Source: Leptolyngbya sp. Cla-17
GTDB taxonomy: Bacteria > Cyanobacteriota > Cyanobacteriia > Leptolyngbyales > Leptolyngbyaceae
Assembly (NCBI RefSeq): GCF_016807185.1
Contig: NZ_JAEVYN010000001.1
Span: 2,196,161-2,260,160, forward strand
DNA: 64,000 nt
Direction of reading: 5' to 3'
Numbering within the stretch: the first letter of the stretch is position 1; each line of letters opens with the position of its first letter. Made by a program: the position numbers and the translations under genes. The notes under the pieces were generated by a model, which was given only the letters and a program-made list of their open reading frames with translations, was not told the DNA's origin and made no database searches. Positions 44,565-53,225 of the stretch are shown in pieces.

Positions 44565-45581
44565 TACAGCGGATTGCAGTCAGATAGAGGACAATGAAGG
44601 ATTACAACGTTGGGTCAAAAATGAAGCCGTATTCCATAGACTTTCGAGAGAAGATTGTAAGTGCTATGGAGAAGGGTGATAGCTCGATCCGAAAAGTTGC
44701 TGCCCGCTTTGCTGTCAGCAAGAGTTGCGTCGAGAGATGGATGATTCAGAAGCGCACAGAAGGTCACGTCGTTCCCCATAAGCAGGGTGGTTCGGTGAGT
44801 CCTGTGATGGAGCACAAAGACCAGTTAGTGGCGATCTTCGAGAACCAGCGCGATGCGACCTTAGCGGAATATTGTGAGCTACTCTTTGATGAGACTGGGC
44901 TATGGGTTAGCCAAAGTACTATGTGCCGAACCTTTCAGAGACTCAATTTACCGCGCAAAAAAAAACGCTCCGCTCCAGCCAAGCCACCAGCGAACGAGTC
45001 CAACTCCTGAGACAGGAGTACTGGGCACAGGTGACGAGTATAGAACTCAAAGATTTAGTGTTTCTCGATGAGATGGGTGTTCTACTGGGACTCATGCGAA
45101 CCCATGCCCGTGCTGCACCTGGGGAACGAGCGTATGACTTCAAACCTTTTTATCGGGGCAAGAAGGTGAGTGTCATGGGCGCGATTACCGTCTCAAAGGT
45201 GCTGGCTGTGATGACGATAGATCAGTCGATGGACGCGGTTGTCTTTGAGGTGTACGTCTCAAAGTGTCTTGTGCCTCAACTGTGGAAAGGGGCTGTCGTG
45301 GTCATGGATAACCTGCCTGCTCACAAGGTAAAAGCCATTGCACCTTTAATTGAGGCGGTTGGAGCGAAGGTTCTGTATCTGTCTCCTTACTCTCCCGAAT
45401 TTAATCCGATTGAGCATTGGTGGTCACAGTTAAAGGCTTTCCTAAGACAGTTCTCGCCGACAACCTCGAAAAGGGTAGATACCCTCATTGCCACAGCGAT
45501 GGATTTGATAGATCCTCAACATTTGCACAACTGGTTTGCACACTGCTGTTACTGTCCCTCTTAACACTGCAATCCGCCGTA
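44565..45581 (+). mobile_element. Complete IS630-family insertion sequence
   Basis: The element is bounded by 14-bp inverted repeats: CAGCGGATTGCAGT at 44567-44580, and the complement of CGGCGGATTGCAGT at 45566-45579 (one mismatch). It is flanked by the TA dinucleotide (44565-44566 and 45580-45581) that IS630/Tc1 elements duplicate. It carries a two-frame transposase and looks intact. On its right side it interrupts a HEPN-domain gene; on its left lies the GGDEF remnant. Confidence 0.9.
44624..45564 (+). CDS. IS630-family transposase, two overlapping frames
   Basis: Frame A (44624-45010) encodes the helix-turn-helix DNA-binding half (MKPYSIDFREKIVSAMEKGD, FAVSKSCVERWM, ending in a KKK run). 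Frame B (open from 44923 to 45564) encodes the DDE catalytic half: FLDEMG (first Asp), VVMDNLPAHK (second Asp) and SPEFNPIEHWW (Glu). They overlap at nine A residues (44957-44965); a -1 slip there joins them as LNLPRKKKTLRSS. Programmed -1 frameshifting on an A tract is well known in such elements. The catalytic triad is complete, so the enzyme is likely active. An upstream ATG at 44594 is possible. Confidence 0.88.
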
Positions 45582-46710
45582 AGTTAATTAACACATTGTT
45601 TATAACTCGTTCAAACCAGAAGTAGGACATCACCTTCTCTTCTAAAAAGAATCTATCATCCTTATCCTTTTTTATCTTTCCACCTTTGTCAACTTTCAAT
45701 GGCTGAACTCCTGAATTACATCCTGTAAACTTGCTATGAGAAGGAAATTCTTCTCCTGCATGGACAAACTGAGAACGGCACTGATATATCGTAGTTAATA
45801 ATTTTTTGACTTCGCTTTTATGGATTTTCCAGGTTGGATCAGTTTCTTTGTGCCAACCCAGGAATGTGAATGAATCGTCTTTCTCACTAAAATCTTTTCC
45901 TCTTGGCTCATATAGTAAGGGCGATCTGTCAAAAAAAGTTGAGTCCAGGTTTGACATGATCACATCTTTAAATTTAGCCTGCAATTTAATATGATCTGGT
46001 GTAAAAAGAATGCTCAGGAGTTCTTGTCGTAGTGTTTCATTCAATTCATGTTTGTCAAAAAAGCCACAAAGTTTGTCTTTTTGAGGTAGGTCTTCCACTG
46101 TCGGAGATACTGAACTAAATGCTCGTCCAACCGTTTCTGCACTGGAGATCAGTAAAATATAGGCAGCTTCATAGCTATTTAGTATCACTTCTAGTGAACT
46201 TTGATAGAGATTTACAGCTTTGATTAAAATGCGTAGTTTATCAAGAGATTGCTGCGTTTTGACTTGTTGAATATTGAGCCAGATTCTATCTAAAGTTTTT
46301 TGAGTTTCTTCACTCTCAATCGAAGCAAATAGATTGCTATGATGTTCTACCGTACGATGCCTCCGTTCAATTAGCTTTTCCTTGCCATCTACAATTAACA
46401 AGAAATCTCGCTTGGATATTACTGTTCTGCCACTGGCAAGAGATAGCAAAGAACCAATTTCATCATTTATTTTTTGAGAGTTGTAACCGTTGACCCCTTC
46501 TGGTTCTGCGTGACTTATTGTGACTTTCAATCGCTGTGGAGATGCGGCATGAAAGTCTCTTGTTTGGTCATAAGGTTCAAGAATATAATGCCCGAATTTT
46601 AATGAATCTGATAATTCACCATATGAATGAAGAATACAGATGCGACTCTTAATTCTAATTTTAGTTTTTGATGAATTTCTCAAAAAAATATCTCGAAATA
46701 TTGCGCTCAT
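45442..46710 (-). CDS. HEPN-domain protein with C-terminus replaced by IS630 sequence
   Basis: A 422-residue protein. The second half has the HEPN hallmark R-x4-H at residues 312-317 (CRSQFVHAGEE), set in helical sequence (HKSEVKKLLTTIYQ before it). HEPN proteins are often RNases in toxin or defence systems. The first 300 residues are unfamiliar and AT-rich, resembling Apea-type N-terminal regions only loosely. Residues 378-422 are read from the IS630 element (45442-45579). Removing the element and one TA gives NNVLINLFDKL and a stop at 44552-44550, so the original protein was 381 residues. The HEPN motif is untouched. Stand-alone gene; low GC suggests transfer. Confidence 0.65.
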   Translation of the reverse strand: MSAIFRDIFLRNSSKTKIRIKSRICILHSYGELSDSLKFGHYILEPYDQTRDFHAASPQRLKVTISHAEPEGVNGYNSQKINDEIGSLLSLASGRTVISKRDFLLIVDGKEKLIERRHRTVEHHSNLFASIESEETQKTLDRIWLNIQQVKTQQSLDKLRILIKAVNLYQSSLEVILNSYEAAYILLISSAETVGRAFSSVSPTVEDLPQKDKLCGFFDKHELNETLRQELLSILFTPDHIKLQAKFKDVIMSNLDSTFFDRSPLLYEPRGKDFSEKDDSFTFLGWHKETDPTWKIHKSEVKKLLTTIYQCRSQFVHAGEEFPSHSKFTGCNSGVQPLKVDKGGKIKKDKDDRFFLEEKVMSYFWFERVINNVLINLRRIAVLRGTVTAVCKPVVQMLRIYQIHRCGNEGIYPFRGCRRELS

Positions 46711-46801
46711 GAGACTCTGAGTTACTGAAATTGATTGATAGTTAAACTTTTAAGCTCACTGCAATAGTATCTGCAAGTAACGCAATTGGCGTAAGCAAAC
46801 C

Positions 46802-48136
46802 TTATAACCGTATATTTTTTGATGCTGTTAGATCAGCGTGAAGAAAGTCAATAAATTGGCGGGCAGTTCGTCCCGATCGCCCATTGTAGCGAGTTGCCCA
46901 CTGAAGCGCTTGAAACTCCAACTCGTCTGGGTTAAGAGAGATTTTGGCTTGGGCAGCTAAATGGTGAACGATCTGTAAATAAGTAACTTGATCGGGTGGC
47001 TCAAAGGTCAGCGTTAGTCCGAAGCGATCGCTGAAGGAGAGCTTTTCTTGCACGGTGTCCCAGGCATGGACTTCATCACCGTCTTTGGGACGGGGACGAT
47101 CGCCAAAAAACTCCCGAATCAAATGCCGACGATTAGAGGTGGCATAGACGACTATATTTTGCGGTCGCGCCGTTAAATTTCCTTCCAACACCACCTTTAG
47201 CGCTTTGTAATCGTCCTCGTCTTCTTCAAACGACAGATCATCGACAAATAAAATAAACTTTTGCGGCAGCGAACGCAGTTGATCGGCGATCGCGGGTAAA
47301 TCTCGCAGTTCCGACTTGGTAACCTCAACTAAGCGCAAGCCATCTTTGCTATAGCGATTTAGCAGCGCCTTCACTAACGATGATTTACCCGATCCACGAC
47401 TGCCATACAGCAACACATGGAGCGCTGGATAGCCTTTGAGTAAAAACTCTGTATTTTTCAACAGCGATTCTTGCTGCACGCTGTAGCCCACCAGATCCTC
47501 CAGATTTACCGGATCGGCGTGGGCGATGCCCACTAGTTCGCCCTGATGCCATCGCAATGCAGAAAACATCGCTGTAATTCCAGTTCCGCGCTGACGGTAA
47601 TAAGCGGCAAATACTTCTATGCCCTCTGCCCAGTTAGTCTGTTCTAACTGAAGCTTGACAGACGCTACTGCTGAATCGCCTGATGATTCCCAGGATGTCG
47701 CGGGTAGAGAAACCTGCGCGATTGCCTCCACCCAGTTTCTCAGCTGCGCTTCCCCACAATTAGACACCTCTTGCAGCACTCGCAAATCGTGCTGTGCTGC
47801 CAAAACTAAAACGGACGACACAGCTTGAAAATCTTTTTGTTGCGCCTGTTGAGTAAATGGATTCTCATCCTGCAAAATGCAGGTGAGCAACAGATCTTGC
47901 CAAGATTGTTCTGCTTCTGCAAGGCAGCGAAACCAGCGACCATAGGCATGAAGACAATCTAAAACATCTGCATCTGCAACGTCTGCGTTTGCCTGCTGCT
48001 GGACGTTGTGAATGGCTTGCAGCAATGCTAGAAAAGCTTGTCCTGCTTCCTGCTCAAAATCAAACACCGATTGATACACCAACAAAGATGCTGCTTTTTG
48101 CAGCAATTGAAACGCAGACAACTCAGGCGATCGCAT
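46802..48136 (-). CDS. DUF815 AAA-type ATP-binding protein
   Basis: A protein of about 444 residues. The N-terminal half is helical and Gln/Ala-rich. The C-terminal half is the DUF815 ATPase: Walker A YGSRGSGKSSLVKALL near residue 245, Walker B FILFVDDLSFEEDE near 295, VYATSNRRHLI (sensor 1) and FGLTLTFEPPDQVTYLQIV. DUF815 proteins resemble clamp-loader-like AAA ATPases and have no settled function. ATG 48136 is preferred over the upstream GTG 48142. Confidence 0.85.
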   Translation of the reverse strand: MRSPELSAFQLLQKAASLLVYQSVFDFEQEAGQAFLALLQAIHNVQQQANADVADADVLDCLHAYGRWFRCLAEAEQSWQDLLLTCILQDENPFTQQAQQKDFQAVSSVLVLAAQHDLRVLQEVSNCGEAQLRNWVEAIAQVSLPATSWESSGDSAVASVKLQLEQTNWAEGIEVFAAYYRQRGTGITAMFSALRWHQGELVGIAHADPVNLEDLVGYSVQQESLLKNTEFLLKGYPALHVLLYGSRGSGKSSLVKALLNRYSKDGLRLVEVTKSELRDLPAIADQLRSLPQKFILFVDDLSFEEDEDDYKALKVVLEGNLTARPQNIVVYATSNRRHLIREFFGDRPRPKDGDEVHAWDTVQEKLSFSDRFGLTLTFEPPDQVTYLQIVHHLAAQAKISLNPDELEFQALQWATRYNGRSGRTARQFIDFLHADLTASKNIRL

Positions 48137-48284
48137 TCCCACACCCAGTAAAAGATCCTTCCATCATCCTGTAATTTCCGGCATTGCTAACAAAGAGAAA
48201 GCTTGGGGAGTGAACCCTCAATATTGACTTTACTCTCTGCCAGAGTCGTACAAAGAAATATTTCTACAGCTAAAAAATATTCCC

Positions 48285-49352
48285 TCATTTTTGATGTCGT
48301 GTAAACTTGGTGCCGCGATACTGCATTTGGCGTTTAGCAGCATGATGTCGTGCAAATTTGGGAATATCGCCCAGATGCCCCATCACAATCAGGGTATCGC
48401 CTTCCTCTAAAAAGGCTTCTTGATCAGGATTGATGATGGTCGAACCGATTGCTTTACGGAGTGCCACTACTATAAAAGTGCCTTTGCCGCGTACCTGCAC
48501 ACTTCCTATCGTTGCCCCTGCCAAATTAGAGCCAAGAGAAATCGCCAGTTCTTCAACCTGAACATCAATTTGAGCCAACAGTTCATTCAGGCTATTGCGT
48601 CCATCATCTTGCTCCAAAAAATCTAGTGTGGCAGGATGCGTAATCATATGCGACATGCGAAGTGCCCCGATCGCCGCTGGAGAGACAACGCGATCAGCTC
48701 CTGCCTGCAATAGCTTTTTTTCTGTGGAAAGATACTCGCCTCTTGCCAAAATAATCAGATCAGGATTCAAGCCCCGCGCCGTGAGCGTAATAAACACATT
48801 GATGGCATCATCGGGCAAAACAGTTGCTAGATGCCTTGCTCGCATAATTCCGGCGGCTTCTAAAATATCTTCATCGGCAGCGTTGCCCATCTGCACCAAA
48901 AAGCCATTGCCCTCAGCCTGTGCTATCCGATGATCATCATTATCAATGACAACGAAAGGCTGGCGAGCAGCTTCCATTTGATGCGCTAAAATTTGCCCAA
49001 TGCGACCGTAGCCACAGATAATTACGTGGTCTTTTAGCAAATCAATTTCGCGTTTCATGCGTCTTACTCCCAATGCTCGTTTGATTTCGCCTTCAGTAAT
49101 CATTTGCAGAAAGCCGCCCAAAATGTAAGCAACTGAAGTGCAGCCCGAAATAATGACCATCATCGTAAAAACTCGCAGGGGAGGTGTCATGGGTCCGATT
49201 TCGCCAAAACCTACCCCGAAAACGGTGATGACTACCATATAGATAGAGTCAAGCCAGTTCCATCCTGCTAGTCGATAGCCTGCGACTGCGACAACTAGGG
49301 TGCCCCCTAAAAAGCCTCCGCCGATTACCATTCGCTTCAGTGAGCTTTGCAT
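48285..49352 (-). CDS. Two-helix potassium channel with RCK (TrkA-N/TrkA-C) domains
   Basis: A Kch/MthK-like channel of about 355 residues. Two membrane helices (about 8-28 and 60-82) flank a pore loop IYMVVITVFGVGFGEIGPM. An RCK domain begins with HVIICGYGRIGQILAHQM (GxGxxG dinucleotide loop), and a TrkA-C domain follows (VEELAISLGSNLAGATIGSV to ALRKA). The filter reads GVGFGE rather than TVGYGD, so selectivity cannot be assumed. ATG 49352 is chosen because the preceding 19 residues are hydrophilic; the frame is open to 49409. Confidence 0.88.
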   Translation of the reverse strand: MQSSLKRMVIGGGFLGGTLVVAVAGYRLAGWNWLDSIYMVVITVFGVGFGEIGPMTPPLRVFTMMVIISGCTSVAYILGGFLQMITEGEIKRALGVRRMKREIDLLKDHVIICGYGRIGQILAHQMEAARQPFVVIDNDDHRIAQAEGNGFLVQMGNAADEDILEAAGIMRARHLATVLPDDAINVFITLTARGLNPDLIILARGEYLSTEKKLLQAGADRVVSPAAIGALRMSHMITHPATLDFLEQDDGRNSLNELLAQIDVQVEELAISLGSNLAGATIGSVQVRGKGTFIVVALRKAIGSTIINPDQEAFLEEGDTLIVMGHLGDIPKFARHHAAKRQMQYRGTKFTRHQK

Positions 49353-49534
49353 GCGATCGCCACCATCAACCCAAAAATCAGCCGAACCCACAGATGATGA
49401 GGCACCCATCGATTTTAAGCAGGTGTCTATGCTACAAACCCAGCGGCTCAGTCAGAATAAGCCATTTAGAACCTGAGCTTTCACCTAATTTAAGTCAAAC
49501 AGCGAGGAGTGAAAAAGTAGCGTGTAGATAGTTA

Positions 49535-49828
49535 ATGGAAAAACCCAACACACCCGTTGTAAAGACAGACAGAAGCCTGAGTAAGTACTATTCTCAACTC
49601 GCATTTTTCTATGCTGTACCCATTGAAGTATTAGGAGGATTAATCGGTTTAGGAGGGGCTGAGTTTCGATTGCCTGTGTTCGTGGGTGTGTTTGATTGGA
49701 GCGATCATTGGGAGGATGCTGGCTGGCATCGTTCCAGCAACAGCATTAAAGTTTGGTCTTGGAACAATCTTAAATATTTCGGCGTTTCGAGTGTTTCACA
49801 AATCGAGCTGAAGCACTGTTTGAGTTAG
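49535..49828 (+). pseudogene. Collapsed TauE/SafE-family permease gene
   Basis: The 5' part encodes the N-terminus of a TauE/SafE sulfite/anion permease (FFYAVPIEVLGGLIGLGGAE then FRLPVFVGVF). After about residue 52 a different frame (from 49717) encodes MLAGIVPATALKFGLGTILN then ISAFRVFHKSS, which is the C-terminal helix of the same family. So a large internal deletion (about 150 codons) joined the two ends out of frame. The product of the open frame (97 residues) is not a functional carrier. Confidence 0.72.
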
Positions 49829-49837
49829 GAGAAGAAA

Positions 49838-50635
49838 ATGATGAAGAGAATTTTTAGTCTTGCTTTAATTGCTGGAATGGCGCTGGTGATCGCGCTAGCG
49901 GTTGGCAGGGGATGGGATGGTCAATCTTTGGCGATCGCGCAAAATAATTCTCGATTAGTTGTGTCGGCTGCTGCCAGCTTAACCGATGCGCTGCAAGAAA
50001 TTGCTCCACTTTATAATCAAACTCGTCCAACCGTCACCTTGCGCTACAACTTTGCCAGTTCTGGCGCACTGCAACAGCAAATCGAAAATGGTGCGCCCGC
50101 AGATATTTTTATTTCTGCCGCTGACAAACAAATGGATGCAATGCAGCAGAAAAATTTGATTGAATCCGCTAGCCGTCGCAATTTGTTAACCAATCGATTA
50201 GTTCTGGTAGTGCCCAATACAGCATCAGGAGTGACTAATCTTCAGAGCTTGAAGGATCTACGCGTCAAACGAATTGCGATCGGTGACCCGCGCAGTGTTC
50301 CAGTCGGGCAATACAGCGAAGAAGCGTTAAAGAAGCAGGGATTATGGAACTCGTTAAAACCTAAGTTTGTGTTGGCAAACAATGTGCGCCAAGTGCTGCA
50401 ATTTGTAGAATCGGGTAATGTGCAAGCGGGTTTAGTGTACGCTACCGATGCGAAAACATCCAACAAAGTTAAAGTGGTTCAGGTTATTCCTGCTAGTTTA
50501 CACACGCCAATTACTTACTCGATCGCCGTAGTTAAACGCAGCAAAAATCAAACCTCTGCACGCACGTTTATCCAGTTTTTGTCGAGCAGCAAAGCAAAAC
50601 AAATCTTTCAAAAATATGGCTTTGGAGCCAGCTAA
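49838..50635 (+). CDS. modA: Molybdate ABC transporter substrate-binding protein
   Basis: ModA captures molybdate (or tungstate) in the periplasm. The 265-residue protein has a signal sequence (ALIAGMALVIALAVGRGW), then LVVSAAASLTDALQEIAPLY, where the Ser residues bind the oxyanion. FASSGALQQQIENGAPADIF, IAIGDPRSVPVGQYSEEAL and QAGLVYATDA follow. All are diagnostic of ModA. Starts at 49838 and 49841 (two adjacent ATGs) are equal. A ModB-ModC fusion follows 66 bp later in the same direction. Confidence 0.95.
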   Translation: MMKRIFSLALIAGMALVIALAVGRGWDGQSLAIAQNNSRLVVSAAASLTDALQEIAPLYNQTRPTVTLRYNFASSGALQQQIENGAPADIFISAADKQMDAMQQKNLIESASRRNLLTNRLVLVVPNTASGVTNLQSLKDLRVKRIAIGDPRSVPVGQYSEEALKKQGLWNSLKPKFVLANNVRQVLQFVESGNVQAGLVYATDAKTSNKVKVVQVIPASLHTPITYSIAVVKRSKNQTSARTFIQFLSSSKAKQIFQKYGFGAS

Positions 50636-50701
50636 TTTTAGTTTTAATAATGAGTTTTTAGGTGTTTCAACTAATTTTTTGCTGCATTCATAACCATTGT
50701 C

Positions 50702-52513
50702 ATGACGACTATTGATCTGTCTCCCCTTTGGATTTCGCTCAAAGTTTCAGCAGTGGCGACTCTGATTACCTGTTTTGTCGGAACTGCGGCTGCCTACGGA
50801 TTGTTGGGCTATCAAGGAAAGTGGCGATCGCTGCTGGATGCGGTGTTTATTTCCCCTTTGGTGCTGCCGCCAACCGTCGTTGGATTTGTTTTATTGCAGT
50901 TTTTTGGTCAAAACGGTTGGGCAGGAAAACTGCTGCAATCGCTGAATGTAGAACTTATTTTTACCTGGTATGCAGGGGCGATCGCCGCCACTGTCATCAC
51001 CTTTCCGCTGATGTATCGGACTGCCTTGGGAGCCTTTGAGCAAATTGATAGCAATCTACTCCACGCTGCTAGAACCTTAGGCGCTTCGGAACTACGAATT
51101 TTTTGGCAGGTTAGCCTACCGCTGGCGTTGCCCGGAATTTTAGCGGGGGTAACCCTTACATTTACACGGGGATTGGGGGAATTTGGCGCGACGTTGATGC
51201 TAGCTGGCAATATTCCCGGTGAAACAGAAACCATTCCCTTAGCAATTTATTCAGCCGTAGAAGCGGGCGCAACCGATCAAGCCTGGTTCTGGAGCGTCAT
51301 CATTTTGTCTATTTCCCTCTCCGCGATCGCCACAATCAATCTCCTTCTCACCCCTCATCGCACCTCGCACCCCACACCCCACACCCTGCACCCTGCACCC
51401 CGCCGATATCCAACATCTGAAACCCAACCCTTCCTACGGGTTGATATTCAAAAGCACCTCCCTTACTTCTCCCTCCAACTTGCTTTTCACACCGATCGCT
51501 ATCCTTTAGGAATTCTTGGTGCATCAGGAGCAGGCAAAAGTTTGCTGTTGCGCTGTATTGCAGGCATCGAAACGCCTGATCAGGGATGCATTGTTCTCAA
51601 CGGACGAGTTTTATTTGACTCTCAGCTTGGCATTAATCTTCCTAGCCGCGATCGCCGAATTGGTGTGATTTTTCAACACTATGCGCTGTTTCCGCACCTG
51701 ACGGTTGCCCAAAATGTGGCGTTTGGATTGACTCAAACTAAGAAAGCCTTACGGCAACGCATAGAGGCGCAATTGCAAGCAGTGGAATTGACAGGGCTAG
51801 GCGATCGCTATCCCCATCAGTTATCAGGGGGACAACAGCAACGCGTTGCCCTTGCCAGAGCATTGATTTGCGACCCTGATGTTTTGCTGCTGGATGAGCC
51901 GTTTTCTGCATTGGATACCCATTTACGCTTTCAAATGGAGCAAGAATTAATTGCGACCTTGAACGCTTATTCTGGGACGACCCTGTTTATCACCCATAAC
52001 TTGGAAGAAGCCTATCGCATTTGCCAAACCTTGCTGATCTTGGAGCAGGGCACCGCGATCGCCCATGCCGATAAACACACCATTTTTGAACATCCCAACC
52101 GGGTTAGCATTGCCAAACTGACAGGCTGCAAAAACTTTTCCCGCGCCAAAGCCCATGCCCCAGTCAACGGAGTCCAGCAAATTGACGCTATCAACTGGAA
52201 CTGTACCCTCCATGTCACAGAACCTATGCCATCACATTTAGCCCAGGTTGGCATCCGCGCCCACCACATTCAATTTGTAGATAGTCCACCCGTGAGCTCT
52301 AACCTCAACACTTTTTCTTGCTGGGTTGCGGCGATTAGCGAAACGCCCCATCGCATGACCGTATTTCTCAAACTTCAGTCGGTTCCACTCCATGCAAGGG
52401 ATTACCATTTGCAAGCAGAAGTGTATAAGGAAAAATGGGAAACCCTAAAAAGCCGACCTTTTCCCTGGTATGTTCACTTCAATCCACAGCAATTGATGTT
52501 GCTAGAAGCATAG
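50702..52513 (+). CDS. modBC: Molybdate transporter permease-ATPase fusion (ModB-ModC)
   Basis: One 603-residue polypeptide joins the permease and the ATPase of the molybdate importer. ModB (about 1-215): helices and the EAA loop AARTLGASELRIFWQVSLPL. A linker (about 218-240) is encoded by repeat DNA. ModC (about 240-603): Walker A GASGAGKSLLLR, signature LSGGQQQRVALARAL, Walker B VLLLDEPFSALD, H-loop FITHNLEEA and a C-terminal extension resembling the ModC regulatory domain. Fused ModBC is known from cyanobacteria. It forms an operon with modA. Confidence 0.94.
   Translation: MTTIDLSPLWISLKVSAVATLITCFVGTAAAYGLLGYQGKWRSLLDAVFISPLVLPPTVVGFVLLQFFGQNGWAGKLLQSLNVELIFTWYAGAIAATVITFPLMYRTALGAFEQIDSNLLHAARTLGASELRIFWQVSLPLALPGILAGVTLTFTRGLGEFGATLMLAGNIPGETETIPLAIYSAVEAGATDQAWFWSVIILSISLSAIATINLLLTPHRTSHPTPHTLHPAPRRYPTSETQPFLRVDIQKHLPYFSLQLAFHTDRYPLGILGASGAGKSLLLRCIAGIETPDQGCIVLNGRVLFDSQLGINLPSRDRRIGVIFQHYALFPHLTVAQNVAFGLTQTKKALRQRIEAQLQAVELTGLGDRYPHQLSGGQQQRVALARALICDPDVLLLDEPFSALDTHLRFQMEQELIATLNAYSGTTLFITHNLEEAYRICQTLLILEQGTAIAHADKHTIFEHPNRVSIAKLTGCKNFSRAKAHAPVNGVQQIDAINWNCTLHVTEPMPSHLAQVGIRAHHIQFVDSPPVSSNLNTFSCWVAAISETPHRMTVFLKLQSVPLHARDYHLQAEVYKEKWETLKSRPFPWYVHFNPQQLMLLEA
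51357..51403 (+). repeat. CACCCC/TGCACCC repeat in the ModBC linker
   Basis: Tandem CACCTCGCACCCC, CACACCC and CTGCACCC units code in frame for TSHPTPHTLHPAPRR, a low-complexity linker between the two fused domains. The pattern resembles the intergenic repeats in other linkers of this window. Confidence 0.6.
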
Positions 52514-52534
52514 CGATCGCCCAAGCAATTGCTG

Positions 52535-53164
52535 CTAGCGCTGAAACACTACCGACAAATTATTGGAAGGCATAGCAACGGTTTTTAGCAGTGTCAGGTC
52601 TTGGGTCTGAGCAACGGCAACCACCTCTTCTAAATTTCGCACGCCCCATTCAGGATTTTGCTGTTGCAGACCCCGGTCAAATTGGGCATTGCTAGGAGCC
52701 GTATGTTCACCACCCTGCTGAAATGGACCATACAAATATAAAATGCCACCTTTGGGTAAAATTCGCCCAGCCCCCGCCATCAATCCCAGACATGCCGTCC
52801 AGGGCGCAATATGAATCATGTTGGTGTTGACAATCGCCTCAATAGGTTCATACCCCATGTTGTCCTGTTCCACGGTCCAGACTGAATCGCGCACATCTAA
52901 AAAGATGGGTGGATGCAGATTTTTTGCTGGCAACTCCTCTTGCCAAGCGGCAATGCTGGCACGGGAGATTGGGTTGGGGTCGGAAGGTATCCAGTGACGC
53001 GGTTGCAACCGGGGCGCAAAAAACACTGCATGTTCGCCCGTGCCACTGGAGATTTCTAGCACCGTACCCGTGGGTGGCAAAACCGATTGCAACACCGCCA
53101 AAATTGGCTCTCGGTTACGAAGCGTTGCTGTGGAATGTTGTCGGGCATCCAAAGGAGCAGGCAT
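52535..53164 (-). CDS. DUF938 SAM-dependent methyltransferase-like protein
   Basis: A 209-residue class I methyltransferase fold of the DUF938 family. It starts DARQHSTATLRNREPILAVL, with the SAM loop TVLEISSGTGEHAVFFAPRL near residues 34-53 and the acidic SDPNPISRASI after it. NTNMIHIAPWTACLGLMAGA and LYLYGPFQQGGEHTAPSN are family-typical. The substrate is not known. It is convergent with modBC. Confidence 0.88.
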   Translation of the reverse strand: MPAPLDARQHSTATLRNREPILAVLQSVLPPTGTVLEISSGTGEHAVFFAPRLQPRHWIPSDPNPISRASIAAWQEELPAKNLHPPIFLDVRDSVWTVEQDNMGYEPIEAIVNTNMIHIAPWTACLGLMAGAGRILPKGGILYLYGPFQQGGEHTAPSNAQFDRGLQQQNPEWGVRNLEEVVAVAQTQDLTLLKTVAMPSNNLSVVFQR

Positions 53165-53225
53165 AGAGTCAACAATCAGAAAGAGTTTCCTTATTGTGCC
53201 CTACATTGTTTCTTCAAGCAGCGCT

